NCBI GenBank assembly: GCA_023436205.1
Contig: JAEZKC010000049.1
Location: forward strand, 1 to 37,226
DNA from: Fibrobacterota bacterium
GTDB lineage: Bacteria > Fibrobacterota > Chitinivibrionia > Chitinivibrionales > Chitinispirillaceae
DNA length: 37,226 nt
Reading direction: 5' to 3'
The translations under genes and the position numbers were made by a program. Under the pieces are notes generated by a model. It did not search any database. It saw only the letters and a program-made list of their open reading frames with translations, and had not been told where the DNA came from. Shown here one piece after another: positions 1-7,500 of this stretch. Positions within the stretch are counted from its first letter, which is position 1. Every line of letters begins with the position of its first letter.

Positions 1-5
1 TTGCA

Positions 6-40
6 ATGTTCCTTTCTTGTGGAGCCTATAGAAGGAACAT
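6..40. other. Hairpin-forming inverted repeat
   Basis: ATGTTCCTT (6-14) and AAGGAACAT (32-40) form a perfect 9-bp stem around a 17-nt loop. There is no T-tract on either side, so it is not a convincing intrinsic terminator. It lies next to possible insertion-sequence end repeats and could belong to a mobile-element remnant. Confidence 0.35.
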
Positions 41-55
41 GCGTTGTAGGTGGTA

Positions 56-125
56 TGTCAAGAAAATGGCGGGTTTTGAGCTCCAAAAAGTGCCCATTTG
101 TGGCGGGTTTTAATGTGCCCGGCAA
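56..125. repeat. Short direct repeats resembling an insertion-sequence end
   Basis: TGGCGGGTTTT occurs at 67-77 and again at 101-111, and each copy is followed by GTGCCC (90-95 and 115-120). The block starts with TGTCA at 56. Tandem imperfect repeats of roughly 20 bp just inside a TG-starting end are known from IS21-family elements, so this may be a solitary IS end. No transposase gene follows it, and the family assignment is from memory of the pattern only. Confidence 0.3.
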
Positions 126-143
126 CAGGCATCAAGTAAAGAT

Positions 144-386
144 TTGAAAATTTTAGTTTATGTAAATTCATCTGATGTTTCCTTATGGACTAAAGATAAG
201 GATGACATGATGACTTCTATTTCGCATCCTATAGAATGGTTAGAAGAAATTGTTAGTATGGAAGAATTAGAGGTGATTAAAAGCTATACGTTTTCTACTT
301 ATCATAAAAGGTCAGCTGAATCGGATCTAACCTATTGGGTAAATAAGGAAAACGGAGTGATATTAATAAAGTATCAACATCTGTAG
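144..386 (+). CDS. Hypothetical small protein (80 aa)
   Basis: Family not recognised. The 80-residue product is acidic and mixed charged, with no signal peptide and no membrane segment. The start would be TTG at 144, as the frame is closed by a stop at 111, and the ribosome site is weak. A C-terminal half with alternating hydrophobic residues (around YWV and VILIKY) suggests a small alpha/beta fold. It sits between the IS-like repeats and a decayed recombinase, with its last bases meeting the recombinase remnant on the other strand. It may be a passenger of a mobile element or a chance ORF. Confidence 0.35.
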   Translation: MKILVYVNSSDVSLWTKDKDDMMTSISHPIEWLEEIVSMEELEVIKSYTFSTYHKRSAESDLTYWVNKENGVILIKYQHL

Positions 387-664
387 ATTCTGTTGGGGTA
401 AAAACCAATGAATTCGTTTAACATTATTAGGGTACTCACGAAAGAGACCCGATCTCTTTGCATGAGAGAGCCGCTTTTTAATGTCAGGGAAAAGCTTCTT
501 GGCGGGCATGGATCACCATGTGGGAGGAGTCTATATCAGTAACGTCAATGTAAACGCATTCCTCCAGACGAATGCCTGAGGAGTAGAGCGTTGCAATGAT
601 GGCTTTATATTTTAGGTTCTGCTCCGCAGATGGCATTCACCTCTTCACGGGTAAGCACGTAACC
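378..664 (-). pseudogene. Decayed tyrosine recombinase (XerC/IntI-like integrase) fragment
   Basis: Reading the minus strand from about 658, one frame gives VLTREEVNAICGA. After a one-base frameshift near 615 another frame gives LKYKAIIATLYSSGIRLEE, then DVTDIDSSHMVIHARQ. This matches the start of the phage-integrase catalytic domain: the (L)SxEEV box, the LLYxxGxRxxE box carrying the first catalytic Arg, and the D-I-D...I-RQ strand. After further disruption LFREYPNNVKRIHWFLP (about 455-400) fits the usual REYW...P..WLFP segment. The N-terminal SAM-like domain and the C-terminal HxLRH and Tyr regions are absent. It cannot encode an active enzyme. It is adjacent to a beta-lactamase gene, a context often created by recombinases. 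Confidence 0.7.
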
Positions 665-760
665 GGCAGGAATTAATTGGATGTTTGTTTGCCAGGAAAG
701 AAATCAGAAAAAAACATGTCGAACCATCAAAAGGTACTAATGAATAGGAAGGTTGGAACC

Positions 761-1564
761 ATGATAACCCGAATAGCACTGATCATTTCATTGTCGTGTT
801 TCTGTTCGTTTGCGGAAAACGAATTCCTGAATGATGCAATAAAGGATGCAATTTCAAACCGGCATATAGCCTGTGTTTTCGTGGATTGCAAATCAGGTAA
901 AGTTATTACACCAGATTCTATTGCCTCTTCCATTCGATATGCACCTTGTTCAACATTTAAGATATGGAATACGCTGATTGGAGTTGAGTGTAAGATTATA
1001 GATTCTGCAAATATGCATTTTTACACGTGGGATAGCATCCCCCGTTTTTTTTCAGCATGGAATAGAGATCTGACCTTGAAGGAGGCCTTTCAAGCCTCAT
1101 GTGTACCAGCATTTCAGACCTTGGCTCGTAAGATCGGCAATGAGAGAATGGAGAAATGGATAGCTGCTATAAACTATGGAGATAAGAATATTTCATCTGG
1201 GATTGATGACTTTTGGCTGCCAAGTGAAGGCAAGAGATCCATTGAAATATCACCTATGGAACAGGCAGAACTTATCAGAAAACTGGTTAACAACGAACTT
1301 CCCTTTTCTGCTGAATCGCAAAGCATTCTTAAAGAAGTAATGATAAGTAGCAAGACATCAAAAGGTGTTTGTTACGGTAAGACAGGGAGCAGTAAAACAA
1401 ATTACAAAGGTATCAAAAACCAGAGTATTGGATGGTTTGTTGGCTACATCACGAATAATGACAGGGCATATTCATTTTCCTGTCTTATCCAGGGAGAGAA
1501 TGTATCGGGTAAAGATTCAAAAGGAATTATTGAATCCATACTCAAGAGATCAGGGTTACTTTGA
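761..1564 (+). CDS. Class D (OXA-type) beta-lactamase
   Basis: This is a 267-aa serine beta-lactamase that would be exported to the periplasm. With Met at 761, preceded by AGGAAGG at 746-752, the protein starts with a short signal peptide (about 1-18) and has the usual class D length; in-frame starts further upstream have poorer ribosome sites. All class D motifs are present in order: S64-T-F-K67 with the nucleophile Ser and the Lys that is normally carboxylated, S113-C-V115, Y139-G-D141 (usually YGN), W152 in the FWL element, K207-T-G209, and the GWFVGY strand. The segment IEISPMEQAELIRKL is typical of OXA enzymes rather than of BlaR/MecR sensors, and there is no membrane sensor domain. Base composition is AT-rich relative to the xylanase island. 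The substrate range cannot be read from sequence. Confidence 0.92.
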   Translation: MITRIALIISLSCFCSFAENEFLNDAIKDAISNRHIACVFVDCKSGKVITPDSIASSIRYAPCSTFKIWNTLIGVECKIIDSANMHFYTWDSIPRFFSAWNRDLTLKEAFQASCVPAFQTLARKIGNERMEKWIAAINYGDKNISSGIDDFWLPSEGKRSIEISPMEQAELIRKLVNNELPFSAESQSILKEVMISSKTSKGVCYGKTGSSKTNYKGIKNQSIGWFVGYITNNDRAYSFSCLIQGENVSGKDSKGIIESILKRSGLL

Positions 1565-1621
1565 ATCAGGCTAACTTGATTTTAATCACAGAGCGCCCCC
1601 GGGAATTGAAGGTGAATCATT

Positions 1622-1729
1622 ATGGCCGTTGAACGCTTCCGTTTTCAAATTGCACAGGATATCCTTGACGATCTCAGATACAGGCTTGATCATACCAGCT
1701 GGCCCGATCAATTTGACAACGCTGATTGA
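1622..1729 (+). pseudogene. Truncated epoxide hydrolase N-terminal (EHN) fragment
   Basis: An ATG at 1622, preceded by GAAGGTGA, opens a 35-residue frame reading FRFQIAQDILDDLRYRL then DHTSWPDQ. This is the characteristic beginning of the EHN domain of microsomal-type epoxide hydrolases (F-x-I-x-[IV]-x-x-x-x-L-x-D-L-x-x-R-L...T-x-W-P). A TGA follows at 1727 and no hydrolase core is found downstream, so only the very N-terminus survives. It is probably the edge of a deleted gene at a rearrangement junction. Confidence 0.6.
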
Positions 1730-1803
1730 GAAACTTTTTTCACACATTCACTTTACAGCCCAGACCCAACCATTTTACATTATAAATAGTAATTGCGTTC
1801 TTC

Positions 1804-1893
1804 ATTCGTGATTGACAGACTCCGATGCCTATCTTCGATGGCACTTCAGAGCGGGGGATGGTGCTGGTGGCCTGTGAGGCGTCTTCGCCGTTA
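1804..1893. repeat. 90-bp dispersed repeat, copy A
   Basis: The segment begins ATTCGTGATTGA and ends CCTGTGAGGCGTCTTCGCC-GTTA. A second copy of exactly 90 bp with the same ends is at 11838-11927; the middles have diverged (roughly 70% identity by eye). Both copies are intergenic and downstream of plus-strand genes. Nature unknown. Confidence 0.65.
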
Positions 1894-1905
1894 ACAATAG
1901 GATAA

Positions 1906-1944
1906 CCTTTCGACTCCGGCGGACCTACGCTAAGGGTGAGCGGA
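1906..1944. repeat. 39-bp direct repeat, copy 1
   Basis: CGACTCCGGCGGACCTA is followed by a variable core and GGTGAGCGGA. The same module recurs at 1999-2037 with about six mismatches. It contains TCCGGCGGA and GAGCGGA and may be a REP-like intergenic element. Confidence 0.6.
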
Positions 1945-1998
1945 ACGTAAGACGTTGCGATCTTTCATTCAACAATCATCAATTAACAATCAACTATT

Positions 1999-2037
1999 CC
2001 CTTCGACTCCGGCGGACCTATGTTCAAGGTGAGCGGA
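1999..2037. repeat. 39-bp direct repeat, copy 2
   Basis: Second copy of the module at 1906-1944, same length and orientation, start-to-start spacing 93 bp. The stretch between the copies is AT-rich and noncoding. Confidence 0.6.
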
Positions 2038-2072
2038 GGTGAGTGACAATTGGCAATTATGACGGGAGCCCC

Positions 2073-2104
2073 AAATAAAAAAGGGGCGCGATAACTCGCG
2101 CCCC
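2073..2104 (-). terminator. Rho-independent terminator of the GH10-GH43 unit
   Basis: GGGGCGCG (2083-2090) and CGCGCCCC (2097-2104) form a perfect 8-bp GC stem with a 6-nt loop. On the minus strand the stem is followed by a T-tract (the A-run at 2073-2082 on plus). It starts about 33 bases after the GH43 stop codon. Confidence 0.9.
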
Positions 2105-2136
2105 AGCGTACATCAATACCAATGTTTCAACAGTTT

Positions 2137-4314
2137 TTACTTCACAATGACTGGTGTAGTCTGCTTTTTCCCTGCGCCGCGTACCTCAATAAAGTACCGG
2201 CCGTCCGAGATACCCGACAGCGAATATTTCCCGCTGCTCGCAGCGTTGAACCTCGCAACTGTCTTACCCTTAACATCGATCACCCGTATCTTCACGTTAC
2301 TATCAAACGACGACACGTTCAATATCCTGCCCTTTACGTTTACAATCGGGCGGACGGTGCGCGGCGTCTGCTTAACGAGGTTGGATGTCGTATGGGTGGC
2401 GAGAAGAACAACGTCGCTTATTGTAACGTCGCTCGAACCCGAACCGCCGAAGTTGAACGCAAGTTGAGCGTTCTCGTCTGTCGGGGCGGTCATATCGAAT
2501 TCAAGTGTATAGATACTCTCGTTGCTCGTCAGATTGAACGTTTTCGCATCGCTGTACAGGAATCCCCACTCTATACCATCCCCGCCCAGTCTTTCGAGTT
2601 GGACGACGATCGACTTGCTTGTTGAGGCTGATGCTTTGAAGGTTAGCTTGTAGCCTTTTCCCTGCTCAAGCTTTATGCCCTGCTGTATAAGCTGCGGCTG
2701 ATAGGCCGCCGTGCCTACACTCGTGATGCTAATTTGCGCCTTGTTGCACCTGACCGCTGCGGACGCTTCAGCGCCGTCGCTCACGTTCGCAAGTGTCCAG
2801 CTGGAACCGAGACCGGGACCGGCGAAGATACCGTCGGCGACTAAGTTGTTCGGGGTGGGAACCGGCGCATCATCACACACTACCACTTCTTCGGTGAACT
2901 GATACCAGCTCAACCTGAACGGCTCCCCAGTCCCTTTGAATACGAGGTAGAGAAAATCCTTAACACCTGCGCTGGCCGTTTTGTTGATATCACACTCGAA
3001 ATCCTGCCACTTGTCCCATCCGCCAGTTGATGTGATGTTACACGTCCCGATCAGAGTCCCCGTCGCACTTCCGGTCCTGAACTCAATGCTACCACCCGAT
3101 GATCCGCTCGCAGCGCGCACGGTAACCCCCGCCGCTCCCGCTTTGAAATCAACGCCTTTCAGACGGATCCAGTCATTAGCGGAAATGGACTTGACAATCA
3201 TTCCCTCGTTGAGAATGCTGTCGGTAGTGATGCCGGACTGTTTGTTGATAGTGGACGCGATTATCATCTTGTAGGGATCAAAATTTTTAATCTGCCTGAC
3301 GCCGTCGTTGGTAACGACAACTTCCTTCATCGTACCATCTGCATTGTACACAAGAGAATCCACGCTGATATTGCGTTGATTTACGCTGACGGCGTTGTTG
3401 GCGTCCGCGACCCTGCGGTCGTGGTAGAACATGTACCACTTGCCTTGATATTCTATAGGTGCGTGGTGATTGTTGTTACTCCTGTTGATGTTCCGTCCGT
3501 TGATAGAGGGGTTGCGCAGTACCGGGCCTCTGAAAGTGAACGGGCCTGTGGGATTGTTACCTGTCATATATACGATAGCCGCACCGGGTTCACCCGGGGG
3601 AGGGCTGAAATCATTGCAATATGAGAAGTAATAGATACTCCCGCGCTTGTGCATATAGGAGGCTTCAAAGACACGCGGTGCTTGAATGGTTATCGCTTGA
3701 GAATCTTTCAAACTGATCATATCGTTATTGAGTCGCATCACGCGAAAAGCGTTTTCACCGCCGCCGCCGTAATAGAGATACCCCTGACCATCAGTATCAA
3801 CAAAAGCCGCGGGATCGAACAGCCACGGAACGTTGCAGTTTCTGCACCAGGAGCTTCTGTCGGCAAGCGCTCTTCCGTTACGCACATCGTTAAAGGGTCC
3901 CTCGGGGCGGGGAGCGGTAACCACCCCCACCGGACCTCCGGCGCCGCATGGGTACAGGTACACCGTATTGTTGCGCACTACTGCACCAGGAGCGTAAGCG
4001 CGGGCCCCGGTGGTGCTGGTGTTGTTTTTCCAGTCGCGAGGCACACGGAACACCTCACCATGATCGACCCAGTTCGCCATGTCGTCGGTGGACACAAGCG
4101 TATATGCCTGGATCACATATCCGGCGTTGGGGTCGACGCTTTGATCATCGTTGGAGCAGTAGACATAGAGCCTGTTATTCCAGACGATGGGCTGAGGGTC
4201 GGCGGTGTACTTGTGACTGAGAACCGGGTTAGCCGAAAGCGGGACCGCCGTAGATCCGATCATAATACCTGCCGATATTACGGCCGCCGACAAAACATTT
4301 CTAACTCGTATCAT
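2137..4314 (-). CDS. Secreted GH43 arabinofuranosidase/beta-xylosidase with CBM6, CBM4_9-like and sorting domains
   Basis: This is a 725-aa hemicellulase that should remove arabinose or xylose units from arabinoxylan outside the cell. Order of parts: signal peptide (1-28); GH43 five-bladed propeller (about 32-345); CBM6-like beta-sandwich (about 350-475); CBM4_9-like module (about 488-640); C-terminal tail (about 655-725) of T9SS type A style. Likely catalytic residues are Asp39 (ADPQP, base), Asp167 (FDPAAF, pKa modulator) and Glu217 (FEASY, acid). HHAPIEYQGKWYMFYHDR is a typical GH43 blade. The GH43+CBM6 pairing is known from arabinoxylan arabinofuranohydrolases such as XynD, but beta-xylosidase activity cannot be excluded. 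AAAGGAG precedes the ATG. It lies 90 bp behind the GH10 gene and shares its direction, so the two are probably co-transcribed. Confidence 0.9.
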   Translation of the reverse strand: MIRVRNVLSAAVISAGIMIGSTAVPLSANPVLSHKYTADPQPIVWNNRLYVYCSNDDQSVDPNAGYVIQAYTLVSTDDMANWVDHGEVFRVPRDWKNNTSTTGARAYAPGAVVRNNTVYLYPCGAGGPVGVVTAPRPEGPFNDVRNGRALADRSSWCRNCNVPWLFDPAAFVDTDGQGYLYYGGGGENAFRVMRLNNDMISLKDSQAITIQAPRVFEASYMHKRGSIYYFSYCNDFSPPPGEPGAAIVYMTGNNPTGPFTFRGPVLRNPSINGRNINRSNNNHHAPIEYQGKWYMFYHDRRVADANNAVSVNQRNISVDSLVYNADGTMKEVVVTNDGVRQIKNFDPYKMIIASTINKQSGITTDSILNEGMIVKSISANDWIRLKGVDFKAGAAGVTVRAASGSSGGSIEFRTGSATGTLIGTCNITSTGGWDKWQDFECDINKTASAGVKDFLYLVFKGTGEPFRLSWYQFTEEVVVCDDAPVPTPNNLVADGIFAGPGLGSSWTLANVSDGAEASAAVRCNKAQISITSVGTAAYQPQLIQQGIKLEQGKGYKLTFKASASTSKSIVVQLERLGGDGIEWGFLYSDAKTFNLTSNESIYTLEFDMTAPTDENAQLAFNFGGSGSSDVTISDVVLLATHTTSNLVKQTPRTVRPIVNVKGRILNVSSFDSNVKIRVIDVKGKTVARFNAASSGKYSLSGISDGRYFIEVRGAGKKQTTPVIVK

Positions 4315-4355
4315 GTTTTTCTCCTTTTGTGTAATGAATCGCCCGCCCGATGCCG

Positions 4356-4373
4356 CGCGCCTTTTATGGCGCG
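4356..4373. other. Intercistronic hairpin between GH10 and GH43 genes
   Basis: CGCGCC (4356-4361), loop TTTTAT, GGCGCG (4368-4373): a perfect 6-bp GC stem in the 90-bp gap between the two minus-strand genes. No T-tract follows, so it more likely affects mRNA processing or stability, or partial attenuation, than full termination. Confidence 0.45.
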
Positions 4374-4404
4374 TAAGGAGGCACTGGCTCCAGGCGGTGT
4401 TATT

Positions 4405-6909
4405 TTATTCCAAAATGATCGGAGTCGTATTTACGGCTCCAGCGCCCCGAACCTCTACAAAGTATCGGCCCGCCGGTATCCTTGCCAGCGATATCCTCGC
4501 GCTGCCGGATGCTGAATACTTCGCGATCGTCTTGCCCTTGATATCGATCACCCTTATCTTCATTTTATTACCTGCGGGTGAGTTGATGTTCAGCATCTTG
4601 CCGCTCCTGGCTATCCGCGGACGTAAGGTATTGTTGCCGAACTGTTTCACACCCGTCGTTCCTGTCGATACCCCATCGGGTGCGGCGATACTGGTTCCCG
4701 CGACTGCGCCTATCACTTCGTCAATGTAGAGTGGTATACTGGTGTTGCTCGGGGACTCTACAATAAGCCGCAGACCTGTCGCTCCGGCTGGTATACGAAA
4801 ATTTCGGTTGGCAAGCTGAATCCACTGATCCCGCGCTACTGTCACCAATGCTATTTGGGCCCACTGCGTTTCTCCTCCAGCCGTATACTCAAGTGTAAGT
4901 TTGATCTCCTCGGTCGTACCGCCGCCTGTATAAAGCGCGCAAACGCTGAAACTGTAGGCACTATCGGCGACAAAACCGGCAGGGAGATTCTTTGTCGCAC
5001 CGTGCCACTCTGCGGTGCGTCCGGTTATGGCGAGTGATTTCGTACCTAACGCCTTGTGGGCAGTGCTTGTTGCGACGCTCGCATCGCCCCGGCCCTGCCA
5101 GCCGCCGGCGTTATCCTCAAACGGGTCGTGGAACCACCAGCCCCATTCGTTCGGACCGGTCGGTCCGCCAGTGCCGATACCGAATTCAAAGGTGGGATTG
5201 TCCCCGTCGCCCCACTGCGATTGAGGTACCAGCGCCGCGACAGCGTCATAGGCAGGCTTTCTGTTGTTGCTGCCGTCGTGAAGTGCGGGCGAGTTCTGGC
5301 TACCCAGCCACGTATTGGCGTCGTTTGGAGTCCAGATGCAGATTGCCGTGATCTTTCCGACGTTGCGTGCGTTTATCTCCATCGCCTTTTTAAAAATATT
5401 GGCGTATCTTCCCGGCTGCTGACTGGCGTATTGACCGTTACTAGTGCCGGGGTCAAGCTCGGTCAACTGCACTTCGATGCCGAGGTTGGCGTAATACTCC
5501 ATCGCAGCGAGATGGCGACTCTCACCCGACCACCCGTCCATGGGATTGGCGCTTACGTGGCTTTGCATACCCATACCGTCCAATATTCCATCACGGAAAA
5601 ACGGTGTCAGGATATTTGCGGCGATCCAGTTTCTCTTAGGCTCGTGCCATTCGTTAAAGTCATTATAGAAAAGCTTGGTATGGGCTGGGGCGTACCTGCG
5701 CGCGTAGGTAAAAGCGTTCCGTATCCAATCGATATTGGTCGTGCCGTAAATTGCCTGCCAGGGTGACGCGCCCGGAATGCTTCCCGCTTGTCCACCCGCT
5801 CCTTGATGGTCGAAACCGGGTGCGCGTACTCCGCCGTCGCCGCCCGCCGCTTCGTTTGTCACGTCGTAGGCGTAGAAGACAAAATTGGGATACTGCGATT
5901 TATACAAGTTGAAAAGATTCTGGATATAGCTTTCCAACCGCGAGTTCATAGTAGTAACCGACGCCCAGGGAACTTGACTGATCGGTATGTCGCGATAGCG
6001 GGCGCCGGCGCTTGTGGCCTGGCGAGCCCTTTCATCATTAATATCCTGCACAAAAAACCAGTCGGGGGTCTGACCGTGCCACGTGAGAACATGTCCCCGC
6101 ATGGGAATGTTGTTTTGCTGGCAGAAGTTCATGATGGCCGCAGCGCCGGTGCCGATCTGCGCCCTGATATTGGTATTGGTCGAGTTGGTCCTTGTCATGG
6201 TTGCGTCCGGTTTGTGCTCGTTTTCTGAAGAAATGCTGTTGTAGTCGAGCTGGATCAAACTCCGAATGCCGGCATTGTTCACTGTACCGCTGTTAAGGAT
6301 ATTGCCCACGCGGAAATGTTTTGCGTAAATATCCTTAAGCCCGACGTTGCTCGGTGTGGCGGCGGAAGCCATGGTTTTCGCGAGGCCGCCGGCGCTTTTG
6401 CCGCTCACCGTGAACTCGTCAAAGAAGAAGTCTATAGTGCTGTTTGTGGTGATGAAGAACGTCGGGTTGAAGCTGCCTACCGGTGTGGCGTAAGACACGG
6501 TGAGCGCCGTCCAGGTGTTGGGCTTGACGACAGCAGACGCGATAACGTCCGACTCGGAAGCACCGTCGGGCAGTTGCCACTGGAGTGTGAGGTTGAATGT
6601 TTCGTCCGCAGCCCCAGTGTGCCTGACACGGACGCTGTAGTTATACGCCTCCCCATCGTCAAGATAATACCCCTTGAGCGACGCCGCACCGTGTTCCTGC
6701 AGCGTTCTGCCGGAAACCATCATACCCCGCTCGGAGTTGTACCCCTCTCCGCGTAATGCAGTGAGAAGAGGGATGCCGTCGCCGGAATTTGTCCACCCGT
6801 CGTAACTGGTTTCGAACCCGTCGCGGATAACGACAGTCTGCGCTAAAACCGTTCCCGCGAACAGCGTAGCAGACATTATTGCTGCTGCGATACTTTTAAA
6901 GCTTGTCAT
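4405..6909 (-). CDS. Secreted GH10 endo-beta-1,4-xylanase flanked by two CBM22-like modules, with sorting domain
   Basis: This 834-aa enzyme should cleave internal xylan bonds. Order: signal peptide (1-23); CBM22-like module (about 26-170); GH10 barrel (about 188-562); second CBM22-like module (about 592-750); T9SS-like C-terminal tail (about 765-834). GH10 signatures are HVLTWHGQTPDWF, the acid/base Glu353 in DVTNEA and the nucleophile Glu484 in QLTELDPG. Both CBMs carry a related [SV/IT]-GRT...HGA signature, so they look like duplicates placed on either side of the catalytic domain. The loop after Glu353 (354-383) is unusually long and rich in Gly and Ala. An AGGGGGG ribosome site precedes the ATG. 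It is the first gene of a two-gene unit with the GH43 enzyme. Confidence 0.95.
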   Translation of the reverse strand: MTSFKSIAAAIMSATLFAGTVLAQTVVIRDGFETSYDGWTNSGDGIPLLTALRGEGYNSERGMMVSGRTLQEHGAASLKGYYLDDGEAYNYSVRVRHTGAADETFNLTLQWQLPDGASESDVIASAVVKPNTWTALTVSYATPVGSFNPTFFITTNSTIDFFFDEFTVSGKSAGGLAKTMASAATPSNVGLKDIYAKHFRVGNILNSGTVNNAGIRSLIQLDYNSISSENEHKPDATMTRTNSTNTNIRAQIGTGAAAIMNFCQQNNIPMRGHVLTWHGQTPDWFFVQDINDERARQATSAGARYRDIPISQVPWASVTTMNSRLESYIQNLFNLYKSQYPNFVFYAYDVTNEAAGGDGGVRAPGFDHQGAGGQAGSIPGASPWQAIYGTTNIDWIRNAFTYARRYAPAHTKLFYNDFNEWHEPKRNWIAANILTPFFRDGILDGMGMQSHVSANPMDGWSGESRHLAAMEYYANLGIEVQLTELDPGTSNGQYASQQPGRYANIFKKAMEINARNVGKITAICIWTPNDANTWLGSQNSPALHDGSNNRKPAYDAVAALVPQSQWGDGDNPTFEFGIGTGGPTGPNEWGWWFHDPFEDNAGGWQGRGDASVATSTAHKALGTKSLAITGRTAEWHGATKNLPAGFVADSAYSFSVCALYTGGGTTEEIKLTLEYTAGGETQWAQIALVTVARDQWIQLANRNFRIPAGATGLRLIVESPSNTSIPLYIDEVIGAVAGTSIAAPDGVSTGTTGVKQFGNNTLRPRIARSGKMLNINSPAGNKMKIRVIDIKGKTIAKYSASGSARISLARIPAGRYFVEVRGAGAVNTTPIILE

Positions 6910-6934
6910 AAAGCCCCCCTAGAAACCGACGGTT

Positions 6935-7196
6935 TGTTGAAAAAAGTTTTTGTCATGTTGAACTCCTCTCGGAAACGGTTTATCTGTCAAAGTTGTTGAA
7001 TGCTCCCAATTTCATCTGTTATTCAGGATGTCGCAGTTGTGGGACCGTTTATACAGTAATATAAGCGTTTTGGTGCCATGTTGTAGCCCTGTAGACTGTT
7101 AAAATGTTGAAGTGTTGTTCAACACCAATGGTCACATTGTCAGTTTTATGCCCCTTTTAGTCCTGTACAAAAAAAAAGCATCCGGAAATGTTCAAC
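6935..7196. promoter_or_regulatory. Cluster of TGTTGAA/TTCAACA motifs upstream of the GH10 gene
   Basis: TGTTGAA occurs at 6935-6941, 6956-6962, 6994-7000 and 7105-7111, and its reverse complement at 7118-7124; TTCAAC is also at 7191-7196. The copies at 7105 and 7118 form a 20-bp palindrome with 7-bp arms and a 6-bp spacer (7105-7124), the classic shape of a dimeric regulator site. The region lies directly upstream of the minus-strand GH10 start. A candidate -35 (TTTGACA on the minus strand, near 6985) is present but no good -10 was found at the right distance. The rest of the 6910-7500 gap holds no gene. Confidence 0.45.
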
Positions 7197-7205
7197 GGAT
7201 TCCGG
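7169..7205 (-). terminator. Candidate intrinsic terminator downstream of the GH11 gene
   Basis: CCGGAA (7182-7187) pairs with TTCCGG (7200-7205) across a 12-nt loop. On the minus strand the stem is followed by four bases and nine T (A-run 7169-7177 on plus). It lies about 300 bp after the GH11 stop, and one copy of the TTCAAC motif is inside the loop. Confidence 0.45.
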
Positions 7206-7430
7206 CTGTTGGGTAAGAAAAGTGGCTTTTGGTACAGTCATCTCTGGGCTATTCTTATTTCCAAAGATGTTTATTGAATTATAGCACGAATAATGGAAAA
7301 AGTATACCTGTTGATATGTTCGACAGCGTTGATGTCATCGATGAAGTGATTGGCTGGGTTTGACTGCAGTGGTATGCCATCTACAAGCAGGTTTGTGGTA
7401 AAGCTGCGATGGACACAAAGGGTAGGTGGC

Positions 7431-7475
7431 AATTATTGCCTGATCAAGCTTCCGAATACTTGACAGGCAATAATT
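7431..7475. other. Long hairpin in the 3' region of the GH11 transcript
   Basis: AATTATTGCCTG (7431-7442) and CAGGCAATAATT (7464-7475) are perfect 12-bp arms. Inside them TCAAG (7444-7448) pairs with CTTGA, giving about 17 paired bases with one bulge. It begins 25 bases after the GH11 stop on the minus strand. There is no T-tract, so an mRNA-stabilising structure or the end of a small mobile element is more likely than a terminator. Confidence 0.55.
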
Positions 7476-7500
7476 CAGATGGTTGGCAAGGTCAGCTTTT

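Noticed and set aside
1906..2037. Possible CRISPR array
   Set aside because: Only two imperfect copies of a 39-bp module, with no further repeats and no cas genes.
3649..4515. Long plus-strand open frame (288 codons) opposite the GH43 gene
   Set aside because: It is antisense to a clearly identified enzyme, its product shows no domain or export signal, and it arises from the GC-rich codon use of the true gene.
5056..5766. Plus-strand open frame (236 codons) opposite the GH10 gene
   Set aside because: Shadow of the GH10 catalytic domain; composition is atypical and no motif is recognisable.
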